Assembly (NCBI GenBank): GCA_964555675.1
Contig: CAZKTU010000278.1
Span: 1 to 8,038 of the forward strand
Length of the DNA: 8,038 bases
Direction of reading: 5' to 3'
Origin: CAIWXH01 sp964555675
GTDB taxonomy: Bacteria > Chloroflexota > Chloroflexia > Chloroflexales > Chloroflexaceae
Each line of letters starts with the position of its first letter. Positions within the stretch are counted from its first letter, which is position 1. The notes under the pieces were generated by a model, which saw only the letters and a program-made list of their open reading frames with translations, made no database searches and was not told the DNA's origin. The translations under genes and the position numbers were made by a program. Positions 1 to 8,038 of the stretch are shown piece after piece.

Positions 1-341
1 GCTACGCCACGGGCAAGCCGATCCTCTGGGAGAAGGTCAACCGCGTCCCCGACTTTGTCTACTTCAACCACTCGATCCACGTCAACAAGGGCGTGGGCTG
101 CTCAGAGTGCCACGGCAAGATCAACCAGATGGCCGTCGTCTGGCAGCCTCAGGCCTTTTTCATGGGCTACTGCCTGAACTGCCATCGCAACCCCGAGAAC
201 TATTTGCGCCCGCGTGACGAGGTCTACAACATGGACTATGTTCACCCGGCCAACCAGGTCGAACTGGGCCGTCAGCTGATCGCCGAGTATGGCGTGATGT
301 CTGAGGATCAGCTGACCAACTGCTGGGTCTGTCACCGATAA
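1..341 (+). CDS. actA: ActA, multiheme cytochrome c subunit of Alternative Complex III (partial, 3' end)
   Basis: This is the C-terminal 112 residues of a multiheme c-type cytochrome; the 5' part lies outside the window and the first complete codon begins at base 3. Three heme-attachment motifs are visible: CSECH (from base 99), CLNCH (from base 171) and CWVCH (from base 321), the last followed only by Arg and the TAA stop. An upstream NHSIHV segment supplies histidines suited to act as distal heme ligands. ActA proteins of ACIII bind five hemes, so two more CxxCH motifs are expected upstream. In the complex ActA sits on the periplasmic side and relays electrons from the ActB iron-sulfur clusters toward ActE or a soluble acceptor. 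The position directly before an ActB gene makes the assignment firm. A GTG codon at base 93 is internal and is not the gene start. Confidence 0.93.
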   Translation, partial: YATGKPILWEKVNRVPDFVYFNHSIHVNKGVGCSECHGKINQMAVVWQPQAFFMGYCLNCHRNPENYLRPRDEVYNMDYVHPANQVELGRQLIAEYGVMSEDQLTNCWVCHR

Positions 342-438
342 CTCGTCCGCGAAGAGAGTAAGCGATGAGGAGATTTGGCACAGCTTAATCTCGCCATTAC
401 TTAGTCCCGCAATTTCTGCACAGTAAAGCGAAGCGGCA
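342..438 (+). other. actA-actB intergenic leader, lower in GC
   Basis: This 97-nt gap is about 51% G+C (49 of 97), clearly lower than the coding sequence around it. It has no convincing Shine-Dalgarno sequence; the best purine run before actB is GCGAAGCGG. A TTGGCA at 375-380 could pass for a -35 element, but the hexamer 17 nt downstream (TACTTA, 398-403) is a poor -10. A seven-codon reading frame (ATG at 365, TAA after GCT) exists and is probably chance. No hairpin of note was seen. It may be a plain spacer, a processing site or a weak internal promoter. Confidence 0.5.
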
Positions 439-3564
<3,126 letters not shown>

Positions 3565-3566
3565 AG

Positions 3567-3606
3567 CGGGGACGGGGGCGCGCCTCCGGCCGCGCCCCTC
3601 GCCCCG
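3567..3606 (+). promoter_or_regulatory. GC-rich hairpin between actB and actC
   Basis: Arms 3567-3582 (CGGGGACGGGGGCGCG) and 3591-3606 (CGCGCCCCTCGCCCCG) pair as 8 bp next to an 8-nt loop, then a 3x3 internal mismatch, then 5 bp more. It begins two bases after the actB stop codon. No U-run follows, so it is not a standard intrinsic terminator. An mRNA-stabilising, processing or attenuating element is possible; the role is inferred. Confidence 0.6.
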
Positions 3607-3610
3607 TGTG

Positions 3611-3633
3611 TCGCCGCTAGAGGCAGGCGGCGA
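3611..3633 (+). promoter_or_regulatory. Second hairpin between actB and actC
   Basis: A perfect 7-bp stem, TCGCCGC (3611-3617) with GCGGCGA (3627-3633), closes a 9-nt loop. It starts four bases after the larger hairpin and ends eight bases before the actC Shine-Dalgarno sequence, so it leaves that site free. The tandem placement suggests a structured intercistronic element, though GC-rich DNA forms such stems by chance fairly often. Confidence 0.5.
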
Positions 3634-3641
3634 GCCATTCT

Positions 3642-3648
3642 AGAAGGA
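3642..3648 (+). promoter_or_regulatory. Ribosome binding site of actC
   Basis: AGAAGGA lies six bases before ATG 3655. It is one of the clearer Shine-Dalgarno sequences in the window and supports that start codon. Confidence 0.75.
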
Positions 3649-3654
3649 TAGCCG

Positions 3655-5127
3655 ATGGCACAGGCGCAACCCTTCCGCAACACGCCCCAGCCCGACCCAG
3701 GGGAGTCCTACCTCCTCCCCGGCGAGACGTACACGTCGATGACCAGCAAGATCGGCGACGTGCCCCTGACGGCGCCGCTCAAGACGCCCCGCGGCTGGTT
3801 GCTGGGCTTCACGGTGGCCTTCCTGCTCCTGATGGTCTTCTTGATGTCGGTGACCTGGCTCTTCATCAGGGGCGTCGGCATCTGGGGTATCAACATCCCG
3901 GTCGGCTGGGGCATGGACATCATCAACTTCGTGTGGTGGATCGGCATCGGCCACGCGGGCACCCTGATCTCGGCCATCCTCTTGCTGCTCAACCAGGCCT
4001 GGCGCAACTCGATCAACCGCTTCGCGGAGGCGATGACCCTCTTCGCGGTGGCCTGCGCCGGCATGTACCCCATCCTCCACCTGGGGCGGCCGTGGCTGTT
4101 CTACTGGCTCATCCCCTACCCCAATACCATGGGGATGTGGCCGAACTTCCGCAGCCCCCTCGACTGGGACGTCTTCGCCATCTCGACCTACGCCAGTGTG
4201 TCGCTGGTCTTCTGGCTGGTCGGCCTGCTGCCCGACTTCGCGACGCTGCGCGACCGCTCTGAGAATATCTGGGTCAAGCGCATCTTCGGCATGGCCGCCC
4301 TGGGCTGGCGCGGCTCGGCCCGCCACTGGCACCGCTACGAGATGGCCTCGCTGCTCCTGGCCGGCCTCTCGACGCCCCTGGTGGTCTCGGTCCACTCGAT
4401 CATCTCCCTCGACTTCGCGGTCTCGCAGGTCCCCGGCTGGCAGGTGACGGTCTTCCCGCCCTACTTCGTCGCCGGCGCCGTGTTCGCGGGCTTCGCGATG
4501 GTGCTGCTGCTGATGATCCCCATCCGCAGCTGGTACGGCTACCAGAACTACATCACCATGCGCCACCTCGACGTGATGGCTAAGGTGATGCTGGCGACCG
4601 GTATGATCGTAGTCTATGGCTACTTCATGGAGGTCTGGGCCTCGCTGTATAGCGGTAACACCTTCGAGGAGTACCTGCTCTACAACCGGCTCAACGGCCC
4701 CAGCTCGGCGGCCTACTATGGCCTGCTCTTCTGTAACGCCCTGGCGATCCAGCCCCTCTGGTTCAAGCGGGTGCGCCAGAACATCCCGGCCCTGCTGATT
4801 ATCTCGGTCCTCGTCAGCATCGGCATGTGGCTCGAGCGCTATGTGATCATCGTTATCTCGCTCGAGCGCGAGTTCCTGCCCTCGTCGTGGGACAAATATG
4901 TCCCGACGATCTGGGATTGGTCGCTCTACCTCGGCACATTCGGCCTGTTCTTCACGCTGCTGTTCCTGTTCGTCCGCGTCCTGCCGATGATCAACATCTT
5001 CGAGATGCGGCTGTTCCAGTACCAGGAGAATGAGCGCAAGCACCGCAAGGAGCACGCGGGCCACGGCGATACCGGACACGATATTGCGAGCGGCAAGAGC
5101 GAGCCGAGCGGCGCGAGCGCCGACTAG
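3655..5127 (+). CDS. actC: ActC, NrfD/PsrC-type quinol-oxidising membrane subunit of Alternative Complex III
   Basis: A 490-residue integral membrane protein that, by family, binds menaquinol/quinol near the periplasmic face and hands electrons to the ActB clusters. About ten hydrophobic helices are visible, near residues 47-71, 88-113, 125-153, 175-193, 230-252, 268-290, 308-331, 352-370, 378-402 and 424-445, in line with the NrfD/PsrC fold made of two four-helix bundles plus extra helices. Polar residues in or beside helices that could serve the quinol site or a proton path include H100 (in WIGIGHAGT), D170 and D172 (PLDWDVF) and H247; these are candidates from position only. The N-terminal ~45 residues are hydrophilic. 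The C-terminal ~40 residues are charged and histidine-rich (five His in 463-475), probably a cytoplasmic tail. Start ATG 3655 has a good Shine-Dalgarno site. The stop codon overlaps the actD ribosome binding site, so actC and actD are probably translated in a coupled way. ActF is the paralogous subunit. Confidence 0.95.
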   Translation: MAQAQPFRNTPQPDPGESYLLPGETYTSMTSKIGDVPLTAPLKTPRGWLLGFTVAFLLLMVFLMSVTWLFIRGVGIWGINIPVGWGMDIINFVWWIGIGHAGTLISAILLLLNQAWRNSINRFAEAMTLFAVACAGMYPILHLGRPWLFYWLIPYPNTMGMWPNFRSPLDWDVFAISTYASVSLVFWLVGLLPDFATLRDRSENIWVKRIFGMAALGWRGSARHWHRYEMASLLLAGLSTPLVVSVHSIISLDFAVSQVPGWQVTVFPPYFVAGAVFAGFAMVLLLMIPIRSWYGYQNYITMRHLDVMAKVMLATGMIVVYGYFMEVWASLYSGNTFEEYLLYNRLNGPSSAAYYGLLFCNALAIQPLWFKRVRQNIPALLIISVLVSIGMWLERYVIIVISLEREFLPSSWDKYVPTIWDWSLYLGTFGLFFTLLFLFVRVLPMINIFEMRLFQYQENERKHRKEHAGHGDTGHDIASGKSEPSGASAD

Positions 5128-5132
5128 GAAGA
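5126..5132 (+). promoter_or_regulatory. Ribosome binding site of actD
   Basis: AGGAAGA overlaps the last two bases of the actC TAG stop and lies seven bases before ATG 5140. This suggests coupled translation of actC and actD. Confidence 0.7.
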
Positions 5133-5139
5133 ACGAGCC

Positions 5140-5691
5140 ATGCAGAACCGCGCAACAACTGAAATCTATGGCGTCATGGCCGAGTTCAAGACGCCCGAGG
5201 CGCTGATCGCGGCCACCCACAAGGTGAAGGAGGCCGGCTACTCGAAGCTGGACGCCTACACGCCGTTCCCGATCGAAGAGCTGATCGAAGAGATCGCCCC
5301 CGGCGACACCGGCGTCCCGCGCCTGGTGCTACTCGCCGGCGTGGTGGGGGCCCTCAGCGGCTTCGCGCTCCAGTACATCGGCAATATCATCGACTACCCG
5401 ATGAATATCGGCGGGCGCCCGCTCGATATCACCAACTGGCCCTCGATGATCCCGATCACCTTCGAGCTCGGCATCCTGTTCGCCGCGTTCACGGCCGCCC
5501 TCTCGATGGTCGTGCTGAACGGGCTGCCGCAGCCCTATCACCCGGTGTTCAACGCGCCGCGCTTCGATCACGCCTCGCAAGACGGCTTCTTCTTGTGCAT
5601 TGAGTCGCACGATCCGCTGTTTGACCGCGCCCAGACCTCGGCCTTCCTGCGCACCCTCGGGCCCTCGCAGGTCTCAGAGGTCGCCCACTAA
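5140..5691 (+). CDS. actD: ActD, small membrane subunit of Alternative Complex III (DUF3341 family)
   Basis: A 183-residue protein with a soluble N-terminal domain of about 58 residues, two transmembrane helices (about 60-82 and 103-126) joined by a short loop (DYPMNIGGRPLDITNWPSM), and a soluble C-terminal region. The opening IYGVMAEFKTPEALIAA with a following KVKEAGYSKLDAYTPFPIEEL is typical of ActD/DUF3341 proteins. The pattern RPLDITNWPSMIPITFELGIL is likewise a family hallmark. It has no heme or Fe-S motif; in ACIII it is a structural subunit packed against the ActC/ActF core, with both termini probably cytoplasmic. ATG 5140 is chosen because of the Shine-Dalgarno site; M13 is an internal alternative without support. 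The gap to actC is 12 nt and to actE 12 nt. Confidence 0.93.
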   Translation: MQNRATTEIYGVMAEFKTPEALIAATHKVKEAGYSKLDAYTPFPIEELIEEIAPGDTGVPRLVLLAGVVGALSGFALQYIGNIIDYPMNIGGRPLDITNWPSMIPITFELGILFAAFTAALSMVVLNGLPQPYHPVFNAPRFDHASQDGFFLCIESHDPLFDRAQTSAFLRTLGPSQVSEVAH

Positions 5692-5695
5692 GGGA
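5690..5695 (+). promoter_or_regulatory. Ribosome binding site of actE
   Basis: AAGGGA overlaps the end of the actD TAA stop codon and lies eight bases before ATG 5704, supporting that start and coupled translation with actD. Confidence 0.7.
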
Positions 5696-5703
5696 TCACT
5701 TCG

Positions 5704-6336
5704 ATGCAGACGCAAGCCTCGCGCGCCTCGTGGTCGGTCGCCCGCCTCGTCCGCTACGGATGGGTCGGGCTGCTGGCCGTCCTGCTGGGGGCGTGTCACT
5801 TCGACATGTACAACCAGCCCAAGGTCCAGACCTACGACCCGAACAGCTTCTTCGCCGACGGCCGGGGCTCGCGCCCCAATGTGCCGGGCGCCGTGGCGGT
5901 GAACGGGGTGCAGACCGACGAGTACCTCTATACCGGGCTGGTCGCCGGCGCCGAGGGCGATGTGATGCCGTTCGAAGTCAGCCGCGAGCTGCTCGAGCGC
6001 GGTCAGGCCCAGTACAATATCTGGTGCGCGGTCTGCCACGGCGAGGCCGGCTATGGCGAGAGTGTGGTGGCGCAGCGCGGCGGCATCGTGCCGGCCAACT
6101 TCCACCAGCAGCGCCTGCGCGACGCGCCGATCGGCCACTTCTTCAATGTGATCACCAACGGGGTGGTCCGCGGCGACCCGGCCAACGGCGGGTACCAGTC
6201 GATGTACTCGTACGCTTCGCGCATCAGCGCCGAGGACCGCTGGGCCATCGCGGCCTACCTGCGGGCCCTGCAGCTTAGCCAGAACGCTACGGTCGACGAT
6301 GTGCCCCCCGACCAGCGGGGCGCCATCGGCAACTGA
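5704..6336 (+). CDS. actE: ActE, monoheme cytochrome c lipoprotein of Alternative Complex III
   Basis: A 210-residue exported cytochrome c. The N-terminus has basic residues (R7, R14, R17), a hydrophobic core (WVGLLAVLLGA) and a lipobox LLGAC with C31 as the likely lipidated residue, so the mature protein is anchored to the outer face of the membrane. The single heme motif CAVCH is at 108-112. M167 in GYQSMYSYASRI is the best candidate for the distal axial ligand, as in cytochrome c fold proteins with a SMxxY-type segment. The stretch NSFFADGRGSRPNVPGAVAVNG before the heme is typical of ActE. In the complex it sits near ActA and probably serves as the exit point to soluble carriers. The segment after residue ~195 (DDVPPDQRGAIGN) is a short polar tail. 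It lies 12 nt after actD and 97 nt before actF. Confidence 0.94.
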   Translation: MQTQASRASWSVARLVRYGWVGLLAVLLGACHFDMYNQPKVQTYDPNSFFADGRGSRPNVPGAVAVNGVQTDEYLYTGLVAGAEGDVMPFEVSRELLERGQAQYNIWCAVCHGEAGYGESVVAQRGGIVPANFHQQRLRDAPIGHFFNVITNGVVRGDPANGGYQSMYSYASRISAEDRWAIAAYLRALQLSQNATVDDVPPDQRGAIGN

Positions 6337-6433
6337 CGGCTACAAGCTGGTTCGCTCGCGCCGACCCACAAACACCGCTTACGCAGGCCTTGCTGATAGG
6401 ATCTCAGGGCTCCGGCACTAGAAAGCATAGAGA
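6337..6433 (+). other. actE-actF intergenic spacer
   Basis: A 97-nt gap, about 59% G+C, with no strong hairpin, terminator or promoter visible. The bases before actF (AGAAAG, 6420-6425) make only a weak Shine-Dalgarno sequence. An in-frame TAG at 6428-6430 bounds the actF start. The start-proximal end resembles that before actB: GCACTAGAAAGC at 6415-6426 compared with GCACAGTAAAGC at 418-429. Confidence 0.5.
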
Positions 6434-7666
6434 ATGGCGACGACGACGCTCCCTCAGACACGGGTCCCGCAGCTGAACCGGCTCCAGCTGCTCGGCATCG
6501 GCGCGGCCGTGATCGGGCTCGCGCTGCTGGCGGTCGGCTTCTTCATCAACCCGACCCAGTTCGCCGAGTCGTACATCTTCGGCTTCTACTTCGCGATGGC
6601 CTTCCCCCTGGGGTGCCTCGGCCTGCTGATGGTCCAGCACCTCACCGGCGGCGCCTGGGCGATGACCACGCGGCGTGTGCTCGAGGCCGGGGCCCAGGCC
6701 CTGCCCTTCTTCTTCCTCCTGAGCCTGCCGGTGATCCTGATCGCCTACAACAATATCCTCGCCCTCGACCACTTCGTCTATCACTGGGCCGACCCGGCTG
6801 TGGTCACCCCCGGCAGCCCCGAGTTCGACCCGATCATCGCCCATAAGGTGCCCTGGATGAGCCCGCCCTGGTTCGCCGGGCGTATGGTGATCTTCTTCGC
6901 GATCTGGAGTACGCTGGCCCTCCTGCTGCGCCGCTGGTCGCTCCAGCAGGATCGCGGCGCCGACCCGGTGGCCGCGGCCTCGCGGATGCGCATGCTCAGC
7001 GGCATCGGCGTGGCCCTGTTCGTGATCAGCGTGACCTTCTTCGCCTTCGATGTCGGCATGTCGCTGGACGCTCACTACTACTCGACAATGTACGGCGCCC
7101 ACTACATGGAGAATACCGGCCTCACCACCCTGGCCTTCACGATCCTGGCCCTGACCCAGATCAGGCGCACGAATCTCTTCCAGGAGCATGTGCCGGCCAA
7201 GCCGATCCACGACCTCGGCAAGCTGCTCTTCGCCTTCACCATTCTCTGGACCTACCTCTCCTTCGGCCAGTATGTGATCATCTGGTCGGGCGATGTAGCC
7301 GAGTTCGTGCCCTGGTATATCAAGCGCCAGGAGAACGGCTGGCTCTGGGTGGTGCTGGCCCTGATGATCTTCTCGTTCTTCGCGCCCTTCTTCGCCCTGC
7401 TGGGCCGCCGCGGCAAGCGCAACCTGAACTATCTGACCGTGGTCGCCGCGCTGATTATGTTTATGCGCTTCGTCGACGTCTCGTGGATCATCCTCCCCGA
7501 GTTCCACGTCACGCCCCTCGAGGCCTACACGACCTTCACCAACTACGCCGCCCCTCTCGGCCTCGTGGGTATCTTCCTGGCCATCTGGGGCTGGAATATG
7601 CAGCGCGCCTCGCTGCTGCCGATGAACGACCCGAACATCGAAGCCCTGCACGCCGGAGGACACTAG
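6434..7666 (+). CDS. actF: ActF, second NrfD/PsrC-like membrane subunit of Alternative Complex III
   Basis: A 410-residue integral membrane protein, paralogous to ActC, with about ten hydrophobic helices near residues 16-38, 48-70, 88-108, 147-166, 187-207, 226-242, 260-283, 302-323, 331-355 and 370-390. The segment KPIHDLGKLLFAFTILWTY followed by SFGQYVIIWSGDVAEFVPWY (about 256-295) is the hallmark of the ActF/ACIII quinol-oxidase-associated family. Other conserved-looking parts are DVGMSLDAHYYSTMYGAHY (206-224) and RFVDVSWIILPEFH (345-358). ActF is not thought to bind quinol in solved ACIII structures; it stabilises the core and has been proposed to take part in proton movement, which remains inference here. 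An in-frame TAG six bases upstream fixes ATG 6434 as the earliest start; its ribosome binding site is weak. The last codons contain the actG Shine-Dalgarno sequence. Confidence 0.94.
   Translation: MATTTLPQTRVPQLNRLQLLGIGAAVIGLALLAVGFFINPTQFAESYIFGFYFAMAFPLGCLGLLMVQHLTGGAWAMTTRRVLEAGAQALPFFFLLSLPVILIAYNNILALDHFVYHWADPAVVTPGSPEFDPIIAHKVPWMSPPWFAGRMVIFFAIWSTLALLLRRWSLQQDRGADPVAAASRMRMLSGIGVALFVISVTFFAFDVGMSLDAHYYSTMYGAHYMENTGLTTLAFTILALTQIRRTNLFQEHVPAKPIHDLGKLLFAFTILWTYLSFGQYVIIWSGDVAEFVPWYIKRQENGWLWVVLALMIFSFFAPFFALLGRRGKRNLNYLTVVAALIMFMRFVDVSWIILPEFHVTPLEAYTTFTNYAAPLGLVGIFLAIWGWNMQRASLLPMNDPNIEALHAGGH
7655..7660 (+). promoter_or_regulatory. Ribosome binding site of actG
   Basis: GGAGGA inside the last codons of actF lies eight bases before ATG 7669. 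It is the strongest Shine-Dalgarno match in the window and decides the actG start; the same frame stays open upstream through the end of actF from ATG 7483, but that part is a shadow of actF. Confidence 0.85.
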
Positions 7667-7668
7667 CG

Positions 7669-7980
7669 ATGAGCTACAGATACGGCAATAGCGCTCAGGC
7701 CGCGCGCCAGCCCAACGAGCGCCGGATCATGATCGCTCTGCTGGTCGGCTTCGTGGTGGTGAGCCTGCTCGTGCTGACGGCCGGGCGCTTCCCCATCTCG
7801 CCAACCGTCACGCCCCTCTCGGGTCCGAACTACACGACCTATGTGGAGAACGACCGTCAGCTGCTCGCCAGCTACGGCCGTACCCTCGAGGGCACGGTCC
7901 ACATCCCCATCGAGCGGGCCATGGACCTGGTCGTCGAGCGTGGCCTGCCGACGCGCGATAACCCTAGCCCTACCCCCTAA
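7669..7980 (+). CDS. actG: ActG, small single-helix subunit of Alternative Complex III
   Basis: A 103-residue protein with a short basic N-terminus (MSYRYGNSAQAARQPNERR), one transmembrane helix at about 20-39 (MIALLVGFVVVSLLVLTAG) and a ~60-residue soluble domain probably on the periplasmic side. It has no cysteine or heme motif. The C-terminal segment HIPIERAMDLVVERGLP (about 77-93) resembles short conserved stretches in small proteins linked to ACIII and respiratory clusters; I recall this from family patterns and could not check it. The name rests mainly on position: seventh gene after actF, as in Chloroflexus and Roseiflexus ACIII operons, and on size and topology. Only two bases separate the actF stop from this start, so translation is probably coupled. 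The Pro-rich end (DNPSPTP) is unstructured. It is the last gene before the terminator. Confidence 0.8.
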   Translation: MSYRYGNSAQAARQPNERRIMIALLVGFVVVSLLVLTAGRFPISPTVTPLSGPNYTTYVENDRQLLASYGRTLEGTVHIPIERAMDLVVERGLPTRDNPSPTP

Positions 7981-7987
7981 GAACCAC

Positions 7988-8001
7988 TCTCGCTACCGAG
8001 A
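7988..8001 (+). other. Short hairpin in the 3' untranslated region
   Basis: TCTCG (7988-7992) and CGAGA (7997-8001) form a 5-bp stem with a 4-nt loop just after actG and before the terminator stem. It is small and may have no function. Confidence 0.3.
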
Positions 8002-8004
8002 TAC

Positions 8005-8037
8005 AGAGGGCACAGAGAATTATCTCTGTGCCCTTTT
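8005..8037 (+). terminator. Rho-independent terminator of the act operon
   Basis: A perfect 12-bp stem, AGGGCACAGAGA (8007-8018) with TCTCTGTGCCCT (8023-8034), closes an ATTA loop. It is extended by a G-U and an A-U pair at the base and followed by a short run of T (8034-8037), with the window ending one base later, so the full length of the U-tract cannot be seen. It begins 24 nt after the actG stop and marks the end of the transcription unit. Confidence 0.88.
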
Positions 8038-8038
8038 G

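Noticed and set aside
365..388. Seven-codon leader peptide (ATG 365 to TAA) before actB
   Set aside because: Too short to judge, no codon pattern such as repeated amino acids, and no attenuator hairpin follows.
3567..3606. Intrinsic terminator between actB and actC
   Set aside because: The stem is strong but no T-run follows, and the genes belong to one complex with actC directly downstream.
3640..5220. 526-codon open frame on the - strand opposite actC
   Set aside because: Its translation is rich in R, G, D, H, E and Q with no recognisable domain, typical of the antisense shadow of a GC-rich membrane-protein gene. actC on the + strand is clearly real.
6404..7663. 419-codon open frame on the - strand opposite actF
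   Set aside because: Low-complexity charged translation (many E, H, G, Q, R), an antisense shadow of the hydrophobic actF sequence.
7483..7668. Longer N-terminus for ActG starting at ATG 7483
   Set aside because: This part overlaps actF in another frame and translates to an Arg/Pro/His-rich shadow; ATG 7669 has a strong GGAGGA site and gives a clean N-terminus plus helix.

Overview
The window holds most of one operon for Alternative Complex III (ACIII), the quinol:electron-acceptor oxidoreductase that replaces the cytochrome bc1 complex in several bacterial phyla. All seven genes lie on the + strand in the order actA (3' end only), actB, actC, actD, actE, actF, actG. A strong intrinsic terminator at the right edge closes the transcription unit. 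The coding sequence is GC-rich, with third positions dominated by G and C.

The seven-gene order ending in a small ActG, the fused ActB (molybdopterin-oxidoreductase-like domain plus ferredoxin domain), and the lack of cytochrome oxidase genes after actF/actG all point to a filamentous anoxygenic phototroph or close relative in the Chloroflexota (Chloroflexus/Roseiflexus/Oscillochloris type). From family knowledge, Chloroflexus has a stand-alone act operon linked to phototrophic electron transfer and a second one joined to cox genes. This window resembles the first type. The taxon is an inference; there is no rRNA or other marker here.

Layout: 1-341, C-terminal part of the pentaheme cytochrome ActA with three CxxCH sites; 342-438, a 97-nt gap of lower GC; 439-3564, actB; 3565-3654, a gap with two tandem hairpins and a good ribosome binding site; 3655-5127, actC (NrfD/PsrC-type, about ten membrane helices); 5140-5691, actD (two helices); 5704-6336, actE (monoheme lipoprotein cytochrome); 6337-6433, another 97-nt gap; 6434-7666, actF (second NrfD/PsrC-like subunit); 7669-7980, actG (one helix); 7981-8038, 3' untranslated region with terminator.

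How the genes work together: ActC (and structurally ActF) form the membrane core. Quinol is oxidised at ActC, electrons pass to the Fe-S clusters of the ActB C-terminal domain and then to the hemes of ActA and ActE, and leave to a soluble carrier (cytochrome c, auracyanin-type copper protein or HiPIP, depending on the organism). ActB and ActE carry lipobox-like cysteines that would anchor them to the outer face of the membrane. ActD and ActG are small membrane-anchored structural subunits.

I do not see an undescribed system here. The points worth a second look are details: the 15-cysteine ActB cluster set with Thr at one ligand position, the Tat/lipobox overlap in ActB, the tandem hairpins between actB and actC, and the two 97-nt gaps with similar start-proximal sequence.
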